Source of the DNA: Sipunculus nudus
Lineage: Eukaryota; Annelida; Sipuncula; Golfingiida; Sipunculidae
Reading direction: 5' to 3'
Length of the DNA: 64,000 nt
NCBI GenBank assembly: GCA_026874595.1
Contig: JAPPUL010000079.1
Location: 615,001 to 679,000 of the forward strand
The first letter of the stretch is position 1; each line of letters starts with the position of its first letter. Both the position numbers and the translations under genes were made by a program. The notes under the pieces are model-generated. The model had not been told where the DNA came from. It saw only the letters and a list, made by a program, of their open reading frames with translations, and searched no databases. Shown piece after piece: positions 55,273-62,722 of the stretch.

Positions 55273-55608
55273 ATGGACAAAGAACGTGAAAAGATACAAA
55301 TACGCCCTAAAGGTGCAGTAGTATCTAGGGGTGTTACAAGCTCCGGACAAAACAAAGACTTAGAAGAGCTAAAAGAAGATGTAAGACGCCTTAAAAAAAG
55401 TGTTGGCCGTCTTATGAACTTGGCAGGACATGAAGAAAACATATTAGAACAGTATAAAGAGAAAGAAATCATTTTAAAATTGTCTGATGGCACTGAAGAA
55501 AAAGGCATATTACAAGAAATCACTAAGTTTCAAATAGTTGTTAAACGTGATGATGTAAAACAATATTATTATAAAAGCTCCTTAGTAAAATACTCTTTTG
55601 TAGAGTAA
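55273..55608 (+). CDS. Hfq-like Sm-domain protein with N-terminal extension
   Basis: A 111-residue protein. Residues about 57-111 read as an Sm/LSm fold of Hfq type. An N-terminal helix (ENILEQYKEKE) is followed by strands with IILKLSDGTEEKGILQEITK (Sm1-like: hydrophobic-x-L-x-DG-x-x-x-x-G-x-L), then FQIVVKRDD and QYYYKSSLVKYSF (Sm2-like, with YK in the place of Hfq's YKH). The first 55 residues are charged, with a probable short coiled coil (DLEELKEDVRRLKKSVGRL) not found in standard Hfq. It would bind sRNA/mRNA as a ring. Divergent key residues (no DQF, no KH) make the assignment tentative. Ribosome site AAGGGGAAG precedes ATG 55273. Confidence 0.55.
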   Translation: MDKEREKIQIRPKGAVVSRGVTSSGQNKDLEELKEDVRRLKKSVGRLMNLAGHEENILEQYKEKEIILKLSDGTEEKGILQEITKFQIVVKRDDVKQYYYKSSLVKYSFVE

Positions 55609-55652
55609 TATAAAAGTCTCATATAGGGATAATAAACATATAAGAAAATACA

Positions 55653-56669
55653 TTATTTAAAATGATCATGTCCCCTTAAAATTATTGCAGTCTTTTTGTC
55701 TTTATCTTGAAGATAATAACCACCCTCACAAACTGTTCCTATCTTTGTTAAGAATACATTAAAATCTTTTATAAAGCAGTTAATTATATCGTTAGATATA
55801 TCATTTTCATGTGTAAATACAAGTTCATAATCCTCTCCTGCATTTAGTATAATACTATATTTATCAACGTTGCGTGCATCACAAAAAATAGATAATGACT
55901 CTGAGTAGGGTAATTTATCCTTATCCAAAATCGCACCTAAAGAAGATGACACTGAAGATGACATTGTAAGTATGTGGAATAAATCATTAGCAAGACCATC
56001 GCTTATATCTATACAAGATCTTATATTCGGACAGACGTTATTTAAATATGCCATCTCAAAAATACGCGGACTTGGCCTTTTATGACGATTTAATAAATAT
56101 GTCTTTGTTTTAACGTCTATTTCTATGTCTTTATATTTATCAAGTAGCAAAAAACCCGCACCACTATCACCTAAAGTCCCAGTTACATAAATACTATCTC
56201 CTACCTTTGCATTAGACCTATATAATACCTTATCTATCCTACAACTACCAATTACTGTTACATTTATAATGAAATCATGCCCCGACCTATTTGTATCACC
56301 GCCTATTAACCCCAGGTTATACATACTTCCTATCTCAGATACCCCTTCGTAAAAGCTAAGTACATCCTCATCACTCAAACCCTTTGGGATCCCAAGCGAT
56401 AGCATTATATATTCTCCTATCCCCCCCATTGCCGCTATGTCACTCAAATTAACCGCCACACTCTTATATCCAAGGTCTCTCATCGATATATCAGAGTGCC
56501 TGAAGTGTATACCTTCTATTAACATGTCTGTAGTTGCTAGATATACTCTGTCGTCTTTATAGCCCAATACTGCACTGTCATCACCTATCCCAAACTCACC
56601 CCTACCCAAATTATGACTTATTCCAAGCCCCTTAAGAGCCTCTATAAACTCAAATTCTCCCTTTTTCAA
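55653..56669 (-). CDS. thiL: Thiamine-monophosphate kinase
   Basis: Phosphorylates thiamine monophosphate to the diphosphate cofactor. The 338 residues follow the PurM-like family: GIGDDSAVLGYKDDRV, TTDMLIEGIHF, LGYKSVAVNLSDIAAMGG, GLIGGDTNRSG, IYVTGTLGDSGAGFLLL, RPSPRIFE and CIDISDGLANDLFHI. Mg/ATP-binding acidic residues are intact. It starts 26 bases after the oxidoreductase gene, so the two are likely co-transcribed. No other thiamine genes are in the window, suggesting salvage or a dispersed pathway. Confidence 0.93.
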   Translation of the reverse strand: MKKGEFEFIEALKGLGISHNLGRGEFGIGDDSAVLGYKDDRVYLATTDMLIEGIHFRHSDISMRDLGYKSVAVNLSDIAAMGGIGEYIMLSLGIPKGLSDEDVLSFYEGVSEIGSMYNLGLIGGDTNRSGHDFIINVTVIGSCRIDKVLYRSNAKVGDSIYVTGTLGDSGAGFLLLDKYKDIEIDVKTKTYLLNRHKRPSPRIFEMAYLNNVCPNIRSCIDISDGLANDLFHILTMSSSVSSSLGAILDKDKLPYSESLSIFCDARNVDKYSIILNAGEDYELVFTHENDISNDIINCFIKDFNVFLTKIGTVCEGGYYLQDKDKKTAIILRGHDHFK

Positions 56670-56695
56670 TGTCTTACCACTATTACTATTCTAAA

Positions 56696-57757
56696 CTACA
56701 TCGCCTTTAAACGCCTTCTTATATCTTCAAAATCCATATACCCCGCCTCTTCAAAATCCATCGGATAGTTCACAACTACTCCCTCAAGGCTTGAGTAATA
56801 TATTCCATATATCATTTCAAGCGATTTGTATCCATCACGCCCACTTGAACTAACTCTAATACCCCTTTCTAAATACCTTACTACCTCTTCATATATATTA
56901 TAAAATTGTGGCTTATATATATAGTTTGGGAACTCCACCTTTACCAAATCTCGGAAACCTTCGTAATATCTGCTTTCTTTGTTTACAAAATATTCTTGTA
57001 TCCCATTTCCTATGTTTATTTGGCCCTCCGTCCCTATCAGGTTTAGCACAAAACTAAAGTATTTACACCCGCTCATAACACTAAACGTTGTGTGTACACC
57101 ATTGCCCATTACCACAAGCCCATGCCCTCCATAATCACTTGTAAGCACGCTTTTTATAAGCTTTGCCTCACTATCAGTAAAATAACGAAACAGGTCAAAT
57201 AAATGGGTCCCATCATGCAGCAATACTCCTCCTCCTGCAAGACTCCCACCCTCACCCATCGTGTTTAAGATGCCCCGTATCCCTAAAAGCTTCCCTATTG
57301 CACCCTCTTTTACAAGCTCTTTCGCCTTTATATAGTCTGATGAAAAACGCCTTTCATGGTTTACCACCAAATAACTGCCCGCCAGCTCAGCCTCTAATAC
57401 CATCTTCCCCCCATCCCGCAACGACTCCGACAAAGGCTTTTCACAAACTATTACCTTTATCCCATATCCCGCCTTTACAACTTCATAGTGATATTTCGCC
57501 TGCGTTGAGACTATTAGTATGTCTAGTTGCTCTTTTTCGGTTAGCTCTTTTGAGGTTTTATATATTCTTTCGGGCTTTATATTCCATACCCTTCCAAACT
57601 CTTTGCGTCTTTCTAAATTAGTATCGCAGCCTGCTACTAGCTTTATCTTCTCGTGTTTTGTGCAGCCGCCTGCGTGGCTTGAGGGCTTTTCTCTAAGCTC
57701 ATCCCCCTCTAACAATGTCCCTATCCTGCCAAGTCCCACTATCCCTGCTTTGTACAT
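56696..57757 (-). CDS. Gfo/Idh/MocA family oxidoreductase
   Basis: NAD(P)-dependent sugar or cyclitol dehydrogenase-like protein. 353 residues. The Rossmann start AGIVGLGRIGTLLEGDE is followed by VAGCDTNLERRKEFG and the catalytic VIVCEKPLSESL (EKP). YLVVNHERRFSSDYIKAKEL and GGGVLLHDGTHLFDLFRYF contain the D-x-x-x-H residue pair expected in the family. The substrate is not predictable. Similar proteins act in nucleotide-sugar or carbohydrate pathways. It is the first gene of a pair with thiL; a 14-bp repeat lies just upstream. Confidence 0.88.
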   Translation of the reverse strand: MYKAGIVGLGRIGTLLEGDELREKPSSHAGGCTKHEKIKLVAGCDTNLERRKEFGRVWNIKPERIYKTSKELTEKEQLDILIVSTQAKYHYEVVKAGYGIKVIVCEKPLSESLRDGGKMVLEAELAGSYLVVNHERRFSSDYIKAKELVKEGAIGKLLGIRGILNTMGEGGSLAGGGVLLHDGTHLFDLFRYFTDSEAKLIKSVLTSDYGGHGLVVMGNGVHTTFSVMSGCKYFSFVLNLIGTEGQINIGNGIQEYFVNKESRYYEGFRDLVKVEFPNYIYKPQFYNIYEEVVRYLERGIRVSSSGRDGYKSLEMIYGIYYSSLEGVVVNYPMDFEEAGYMDFEDIRRRLKAM

Positions 57758-57793
57758 AGTTTATCATGAAGCTCTTGGCTCATCTTCTTTACT

Positions 57794-57835
57794 TTTTTTT
57801 AAATCTCTTTTTTTAAATCTCTTTTTTTAAATCTC
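57794..57835. repeat. 14-bp tandem repeat, three copies
   Basis: TTTTTTTAAATCTC three times between yajQ and the oxidoreductase start. On the coding (minus) strand it begins about a dozen bases after the yajQ stop. Confidence 0.9.
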
Positions 57836-57848
57836 TTTATCTGGCTCT

Positions 57849-58343
57849 TTAACGGTAGTTCTCAAAACTTATGTGTATTCCAAAATCCGCTTCCTTTAGC
57901 TTCGATATTATATCCTGAAGTTCGTCTTTGTTCTTTCCGCTTATTCTTACCATGTCTTCTTGTATCTGACTCTGGTGCTTTAGTTTTGTTCCTTTTATGT
58001 ATTTTACTATCTCTTTTGCCTTCTCTTTTTTTATGCCTGATTGTATATCCACACGCTGTCTTAACATCCCTCCACTTGCATCTTCTGCCTTATTATAGTG
58101 CATTGCCTTTAAGGGTATTTTCCTTTTTACCAATTTGCTTTTTAATATATCTACTATACTTTTTAATTTAAGGTCATCATCTGCTAGGATGTTTATAAAG
58201 TTTTCTTTTTGGTTGAACTCTATATAAGATTTACTGCCCTTAAAATCATAACGAGTCTTTATATCTTTTGTCGTTTGATTTAATGCGTTTTGAAGTTCTT
58301 GTTTGTCTACTTTCGATACTATATCAAATGAATAGCTTGGCAT
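57849..58343 (-). CDS. yajQ: YajQ-family nucleotide-binding protein
   Basis: A 164-residue protein. YSFDIVSKVDKQELQNALNQ, KTRYDFKGSKSYIEF, LKSKLVKRKIPLKAM and VDIQSGIKKEKAKEIVK match YajQ throughout, including the C-terminal FGIHISFENYR. Family members bind tRNA/nucleotides, and some bind cyclic-di-GMP and act as effectors. Which applies here is unknown. tRNA-Glu lies 45 bases upstream on the same strand. Confidence 0.95.
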   Translation of the reverse strand: MPSYSFDIVSKVDKQELQNALNQTTKDIKTRYDFKGSKSYIEFNQKENFINILADDDLKLKSIVDILKSKLVKRKIPLKAMHYNKAEDASGGMLRQRVDIQSGIKKEKAKEIVKYIKGTKLKHQSQIQEDMVRISGKNKDELQDIISKLKEADFGIHISFENYR

Positions 58344-58388
58344 TGGAGTCTATCCAGACTGTTTTTATATATAAATCTTATCTATACT

Positions 58389-58460
58389 CAGCCGATAGGG
58401 GAATTGAACCCCTACTACCAGCTTGAAAAGCTGGTGTGCTAACCACTACACTAATCGGCC
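58389..58460 (-). tRNA. tRNA-Glu (TTC)
   Basis: A 72-nt cloverleaf. Acceptor GGCCGAT pairs with ATCGGCT (first pair G-U), discriminator G. The anticodon stem-loop CCAGC-TTTTCAA-GCTGG gives TTC, and the T arm is AGGGG-TTCAATT-CCCCT. CCA is not encoded. Confidence 0.93.
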
Positions 58461-58702
58461 CTCTAATACATCTTATCTTCTTCAAATTATCGCTTTAGCT
58501 ATAATAGTCTATTCTAAAGCTGCAAGTTCAATATAAGGTTTTTGATTACATTAGACAAGCTCACTTTTTTACCTTCTTATTTTTTTTAGCATAATTTTTT
58601 ATATTATTTTGTTTTTATATCTCATCGTTTATCCTCTTTTTTATATTATAACAAAATATATACAAGAAGTTTAAAGGCTAAACACTAAACTCAATACATA
58701 AC

Positions 58703-58731
58703 TTGACAAGATTTATTATCTATCTTATATT
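58703..58731 (+). promoter_or_regulatory. Strong sigma-70 promoter for the CAT-anticodon tRNA
   Basis: TTGACA (58703-58708), 17-base spacer, TATATT (58726-58731). Transcription would start near 58738, about 15 bases before the mature tRNA. The rest of the roughly 290-base gap back to tRNA-Glu is featureless AT-rich DNA. Confidence 0.8.
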
Positions 58732-58753
58732 TTTTCAAGTGTTTTTATTAACA

Positions 58754-58826
58754 GGGCCTATAACTCAATCGGTAGAGTAGCGGACTCATAATCCGTTAGT
58801 TCCAGGTTCAAGTCCTGGTGGGCCCA
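58754..58826 (+). tRNA. tRNA with CAT anticodon (elongator Met or Ile2)
   Basis: A 73-nt cloverleaf. Acceptor GGGCCTA/TGGGCCC (one U-G), discriminator A. The anticodon stem-loop GCGGA-CTCATAA-TCCGT gives CAT, and the T loop is TTCAAGT. The first pair G-C and ordinary D-stem exclude initiator Met. The CTCATAATC context also occurs in lysidine-modified Ile2 tRNAs, so Met and Ile2 cannot be separated by eye. It has its own promoter and terminator. Confidence 0.93.
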
Positions 58827-58886
58827 GAGGATTTTGCGTATGTTATATATCTTTATTAAGATTTCACTATTAAGTTTTTCTTTATC

Positions 58887-58917
58887 AAAAACGGCTATAT
58901 AATAGCCGTTTTTTTTA
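58887..58917 (+). terminator. Rho-independent terminator after the CAT-anticodon tRNA
   Basis: ACGGCTAT (58891-58898) pairs with ATAGCCGT (58902-58909) around a 3-base loop, extended by AAAA/TTTT, and followed by an 8-base T-run. The clearest terminator in the window. Confidence 0.92.
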
Positions 58918-58994
58918 TATTTACTATGTAGTGATATTAAAAGAACATACAGTCTCAAAAATACTTTACAAATTTTAAAGAGGTTTTTTCCATC

Positions 58995-59750
58995 ATGGCT
59001 GGTAATATTAATATATCAAAAACCATAGAGCTTCTCGTTGAAATACAAAACGTTGCTGAGGAATTATTTACCCTTGAGCAGGCTAATAACAATAAAAATA
59101 ATGTGCTTAATAAAGCTAAACAAAATTATGATACGGCTAAAGATGAATATGATCAGATTAAAAGTAATATCGACAACGCAAATAATACCATATCGTCTTA
59201 CAAAAAGGAAATTGATGACTATATAGAACAAATAAACAAAATTAAATCCAAAGAGAAACTTGTTACCACTCAAAAAGGGTATTTAGCTTTAGATTCTGAA
59301 CTTGCTTTTATAAGAGAGAATATAGAAAAAAGAGAAAAGGATATTAAAACCCAAGAATATGAGATTGAGTCTATGGAAAAGGAACTTGAAAAGCATAAAC
59401 AAATTCTTGATTCTCTATCAGAAGAATATCAAAAAGCAAAAGATGATGCCTTAAAAGAACTTAATAAAAACAAAGAGAAAATAAAAAAAGCACATAAATT
59501 TAAAGAGTCGGTTGCACCTGAGATAGACCCTTATACCCTAAAGCGTTATGAGCACATAGTTATGAATAAAAATGGAGTTGGTATAGTGCCTGTGGTTGGG
59601 GGTCACTGCGATGGATGCAATATTAAAATAACTCCTCAGCTTATGTCCAAACTTGTAAAACATCAAGAGATTGTCTATTGTTCTAATTGTGCTCGAATGT
59701 TATACCTTTTAGGAAGGCAAAAAAGCAAGAAAGAATCCCTTAAAATGTAA
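58995..59750 (+). CDS. Coiled-coil zinc-ribbon protein (CT398-like)
   Basis: A 251-residue cytoplasmic protein. About 170 residues of heptad-rich coiled coil (for example IEKREKDIKTQEYEIESMEK) fold back as a hairpin. A C-terminal C4 zinc ribbon follows: HCDGCNIKITPQLMSKLVK then YCSNCARML (two CxxC pairs). This matches the CT398-like/zf-RING_7 family found in Chlamydia, spirochaetes and others. In Chlamydia it is linked to sigma-54/secretion components; the role here is unknown. It lies 77 bases after the tRNA terminator, so it has its own promoter. Confidence 0.85.
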   Translation: MAGNINISKTIELLVEIQNVAEELFTLEQANNNKNNVLNKAKQNYDTAKDEYDQIKSNIDNANNTISSYKKEIDDYIEQINKIKSKEKLVTTQKGYLALDSELAFIRENIEKREKDIKTQEYEIESMEKELEKHKQILDSLSEEYQKAKDDALKELNKNKEKIKKAHKFKESVAPEIDPYTLKRYEHIVMNKNGVGIVPVVGGHCDGCNIKITPQLMSKLVKHQEIVYCSNCARMLYLLGRQKSKKESLKM

Positions 59751-59845
59751 GCTTTAAATAACTTAAAATTAAGATATACTATATATTTAATACTATATAT
59801 TTAATCTAAAATAAATATATAAAAAGATTTTATGAGATTAAGGAA

Positions 59846-60634
59846 ATGAATGAGCGAGAATTAAATGAATATACTAAAAATCAGCTTATAATACTTGCAA
59901 AGAAACTCAAACTTGTTGGGATATATGGACTTCGTAAGGATGCTTTAATAAAAAAGGTCCTAGGATATTATAAGTCTCAGTCCAAAAAAAAGCCTTTATC
60001 AAAAAAGGAAAGTATCAAAAAAAGTAAGGATTTAATAAAAATTGGACTACCAAAAGAAACAAAAAGTACTATGACAAGCAACTTAACAAAAGGTAAAGAG
60101 CCTGCAGATTCTCTTGACTCTTTATCAAAGCGTTATCCTATACCGGACAAATACGAAGATACTAAAATAGTGCTTTTGGTACGCGATACAAAAGTAGTGG
60201 TTGCGTATTGGGAGATAAGTTCTTTATTTTATAAAGAGCATAATTTGTCAAATAAGACTTTACTACTAAGAGTGTATGATGTAACCAATGTAGAGTTTGA
60301 TGGTAGAAATGAGAATTATCATTACGACATAACACTAAACAACGTTGCAAACAACTGGTATATAAGGGTTCCAGAGCCAAACAGAGAATATTGTATAGAC
60401 ATAGGCTATATTACGCGTGGAAGATTTATAGTTATAGCACGAAGTAATCGAGTAGGAGTACCCCGCGATGGAGTATCATCGGATTTTGATGAGGAATGGA
60501 TGGTAGTGGAAGAGTTATTTAATCTTTCAGGAGGGCAAAGCAAAGACAACCCACTTCATGGCTCAATGCACATAGAAAAACTTATAGAAGAGCGACTTAA
60601 GATGAATATATCAAGTTTAAGTTTAAAGGTCTAG
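59846..60634 (+). CDS. DUF4912-domain protein
   Basis: A 262-residue protein. It has a Rho-N-like N-terminal helix pair (ELNEYTKNQLIILAKKLKL, GLRKDALIKKVLGYY; residues about 4-45), as in SAP/Rho-N nucleic-acid-binding modules, then a basic linker. The DUF4912 domain follows (about 90-225: YEDTKIVLLVRDTKVVVAYW, LLLRVYDVTNVEFDG, WYIRVPEPNREYCIDIGYI). DUF4912 proteins are frequent in spirochaetes and cyanobacteria, with no established function. Ribosome site AAGGA precedes the ATG. The RNase R-like locus starts 32 bases downstream, so RNA-linked roles are a reasonable guess. Confidence 0.82.
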   Translation: MNERELNEYTKNQLIILAKKLKLVGIYGLRKDALIKKVLGYYKSQSKKKPLSKKESIKKSKDLIKIGLPKETKSTMTSNLTKGKEPADSLDSLSKRYPIPDKYEDTKIVLLVRDTKVVVAYWEISSLFYKEHNLSNKTLLLRVYDVTNVEFDGRNENYHYDITLNNVANNWYIRVPEPNREYCIDIGYITRGRFIVIARSNRVGVPRDGVSSDFDEEWMVVEELFNLSGGQSKDNPLHGSMHIEKLIEERLKMNISSLSLKV

Positions 60635-60666
60635 ATTGATTTTGGTTGTACAAAAACTAAAGAGCT

Positions 60667-60999
60667 ATGAAACTATCTGACAAATACCTTTTGTCTGTTA
60701 TAGCTGAAGAAAGCATCAAATCGGTGTTTGAGTTATACGAGATAATAAGAAAGGCATATCCTCATACAGACAAACCAAATATAGAAAGGCGACTGAGCAG
60801 ACTCCAAAAGAGAAATCTAGTGCAAATAACAAAGAAAGGAAATATAAAACTGTCTGAAGCAGTTTTTAAGGATGGTACTAAAAAGTCGCAAGTAGGGAAA
60901 AGACATGAGAGTAAAAGGCGTGTGGGACGGGTCAAAGCAAGTAGTACTAAAGGTCTTAGAGTAAAAGTTAGGAAAGATGATGATAGAGGAGAGGAATAG
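60667..60999 (+). CDS. rnr: RNase R-like gene, fragment 1: winged-helix N-terminus
   Basis: A 110-residue ORF. Residues about 1-65 form a winged-helix domain like the N-terminus of RNase R: KYLLSVIAEESIKSVFELYE, IERRLSRLQKRNLVQITKKG. A very basic linker follows (GKRHESKRRVGRVKASSTKG, VKVRKDDD). The frame then ends at TAG 60997-60999, at the edge of a 21-bp repeat. The +1 frame (60977-61189) continues with more RNase R-like sequence. Either the gene is broken here or fragment 1 is made as a separate RNA-binding protein. Confidence 0.65.
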   Translation: MKLSDKYLLSVIAEESIKSVFELYEIIRKAYPHTDKPNIERRLSRLQKRNLVQITKKGNIKLSEAVFKDGTKKSQVGKRHESKRRVGRVKASSTKGLRVKVRKDDDRGEE

Positions 61000-61189
61000 G
61001 GAGAATAGAGGAGGGAATAGGGAGAATAGAGGAGGGAATAGAGGGAATAGAGAGAGTAGCGGGAGAGGCGCAAGTTTGTATAAAACTTTTAGCAGTAGTG
61101 AGGATGACTTTTATGATATATGCAAAAGATATTCGTATAGACTTAAATTCCGAGCAAAAGAGCTAAAAGAAGCAGAGGGCAACATCTAA
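60977..61189 (+). CDS. rnr: RNase R-like gene, fragment 2: RGG-like repeats and linker
   Basis: A 70-residue ORF in the +1 frame relative to fragment 1; open back to 60965. It encodes NRENRGG twice plus NRGNRESSGRG, an RGG-like RNA-binding tract, then DDFYDICKRYSYRLKFRAKE. The latter matches the helix that normally precedes the RNB domain of RNase R. The two cold-shock domains expected between the winged helix and this helix are missing, replaced by the basic/RGG tract. The frame ends at TAA 61187-61189, eight bases before fragment 3 begins in yet another frame. Confidence 0.5.
   Translation: MMIEERNRENRGGNRENRGGNRGNRESSGRGASLYKTFSSSEDDFYDICKRYSYRLKFRAKELKEAEGNI
60995..61056. repeat. 21-bp coding minisatellite in the RNase R-like gene
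   Basis: AATAGGGAGAATAGAGGAGGG twice (60995-61015, 61016-61036), then a degenerate third copy to about 61056. The 21-bp unit preserves the frame. In frame 2 each unit encodes NRENRGG. Confidence 0.9.
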
Positions 61190-61196
61190 TAAGATA

Positions 61197-62651
61197 TTGG
61201 AAGAAGAAGTTTCAAAGAGGGCTGATTTTCGCAGTCAACTTGCAATAACAATAGACGGAGAAGATGCAAAAGATTTAGATGACGCAGTATATTTAATTCC
61301 TAAAACGAAAGACTCAAAAGACGGCTATAAATTATACGTACACATAGCAGACGTATCCTATTACGTAAAAGAGAACACAAATCTTGACAAAGAAGCGCTA
61401 AGACGAGGTAACAGTGTCTATTTAATAGACAAAGTGGTACCTATGCTGCCACCAAGTTTATCGAATATAAAATGCTCTTTAAACGCAAACGAGGACAAAC
61501 TTGGAGTTAGTGTAGAAATAGATTTTGATAAGAATGCTAATGTATTAAATTATAAGTTTCACGAAAGTATTATACGAGTATCAAAACGTTACTCTTATGA
61601 ACAGATAGACAAACTTCTTTATGATAAAAACCTCAAAACAGAAGATAAAGCATATATAAATCAACTAAAACTAATGTACAATTTATCACAAAAACTTAAG
61701 AGTAAACGCCTTAAGGAAAACAGTGTAATATTCAATTTCAAAGAGCTTTCTATAGTATGTGATACAAAGTCAAACCCAAAAGAGATTTACCGTAAGGAAC
61801 CTTTAAAAAGTTATAGTATAATAGAAGAATTCATGCTAAGTGCGAATAAAGTGGTAGCTAAATACTTAAGTGATGGTAATATAAATATATATAGGACTCA
61901 TGGTGAGCCTGACAAAGACAAGATAACTACCTTCGGCAAGATGTTAAGCCAATTAGGTTATAAAGTCAAAAACCCTCAGAAGCTAAAAGACCAACAGGAA
62001 TTACAAAAAATACTAGATAAATTTGCAGGACATAATGCAGAAAAGCTGGTAAACATAACACTTCTAAAGTCAATGCAGCAAGCCTGTTACTCAGTTGAGA
62101 ATACGGGACATTATGCACTTGGCTTTGAATACTACACACATTTTACATCGCCAATAAGAAGATATTGTGATCTTGTAGTTCATAGATTGCTTAAGGCAAG
62201 GTTAAATGCAGAATATGAAAATAGTAGAGGAGAGCTAGGGTCTGGCTTTAAAAAAGGTGCTCGTGGGAATAAAGGAAATACTAAAAAGATTTCGGCTCAT
62301 TTTAAAGCTATAACAAAACATATATCAGAGACGGAAAGAACAGCGATTAGTTCAGAACGTGATATAATAAAGAAAAAGAGTGCTCGTTTTATGAAAGATA
62401 AGGTAGGACTTGAGTTTGGAGGAACAATATCTGGTGTATCAGATTTTGGGCTTTTTGTTGAACTTGCTCCTTATGGAATAGAAGGACTTGTTAGAATAAG
62501 CGATCTTGAGGGTTATTATATGCATAATGAAGAGGAATACTCTCTTGAAAGAAAAGATAAAAACATAAGCTATAGATTAGGTGATAAATTAAAAGTTCGG
62601 CTTGTTTCTGTAGATGTTGAAAGGACATTTATAGATCTTATCCCAACGTAA
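61197..62651 (+). CDS. rnr: RNase R-like gene, fragment 3: catalytic RNB and S1 domains
   Basis: A 484-residue ORF, the catalytic part of RNase R. It shows KRADFRSQ, TIDGEDAKDLDDAVYLI (metal-ligand Asp set intact), LYVHIADVSYYVKENT, YLIDKVVPMLPPSLSN, HFTSPIRRYCDLVVHRLLKA, and a C-terminal S1 domain (GTISGVSDFGLFVELAPYG, RISDLEGYYM). Its only start is TTG 61197 without a ribosome site, and the frame is open upstream into fragment 2's end (KQRATSNKIL). A one-base excess near 61181 would explain the split. The enzyme core looks under selection, so expression through frameshifting, or an assembly error, should be considered. Confidence 0.82.
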   Translation: MEEEVSKRADFRSQLAITIDGEDAKDLDDAVYLIPKTKDSKDGYKLYVHIADVSYYVKENTNLDKEALRRGNSVYLIDKVVPMLPPSLSNIKCSLNANEDKLGVSVEIDFDKNANVLNYKFHESIIRVSKRYSYEQIDKLLYDKNLKTEDKAYINQLKLMYNLSQKLKSKRLKENSVIFNFKELSIVCDTKSNPKEIYRKEPLKSYSIIEEFMLSANKVVAKYLSDGNINIYRTHGEPDKDKITTFGKMLSQLGYKVKNPQKLKDQQELQKILDKFAGHNAEKLVNITLLKSMQQACYSVENTGHYALGFEYYTHFTSPIRRYCDLVVHRLLKARLNAEYENSRGELGSGFKKGARGNKGNTKKISAHFKAITKHISETERTAISSERDIIKKKSARFMKDKVGLEFGGTISGVSDFGLFVELAPYGIEGLVRISDLEGYYMHNEEEYSLERKDKNISYRLGDKLKVRLVSVDVERTFIDLIPT

Positions 62652-62722
62652 CAAAACGCGTAATCTTTAATACTTGTTTTAAAAAGCCTTATAAAAAGCT
62701 TCATGTAAGCGAAGGTGTTGTT

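Noticed and set aside
58758-58958. Minus-strand ORF of 66 codons ending in DLNLELTDYESATLPIEL
   Set aside because: This is the well-known spurious protein produced by reading a tRNA gene antisense. It lies across the CAT-anticodon tRNA and its terminator.
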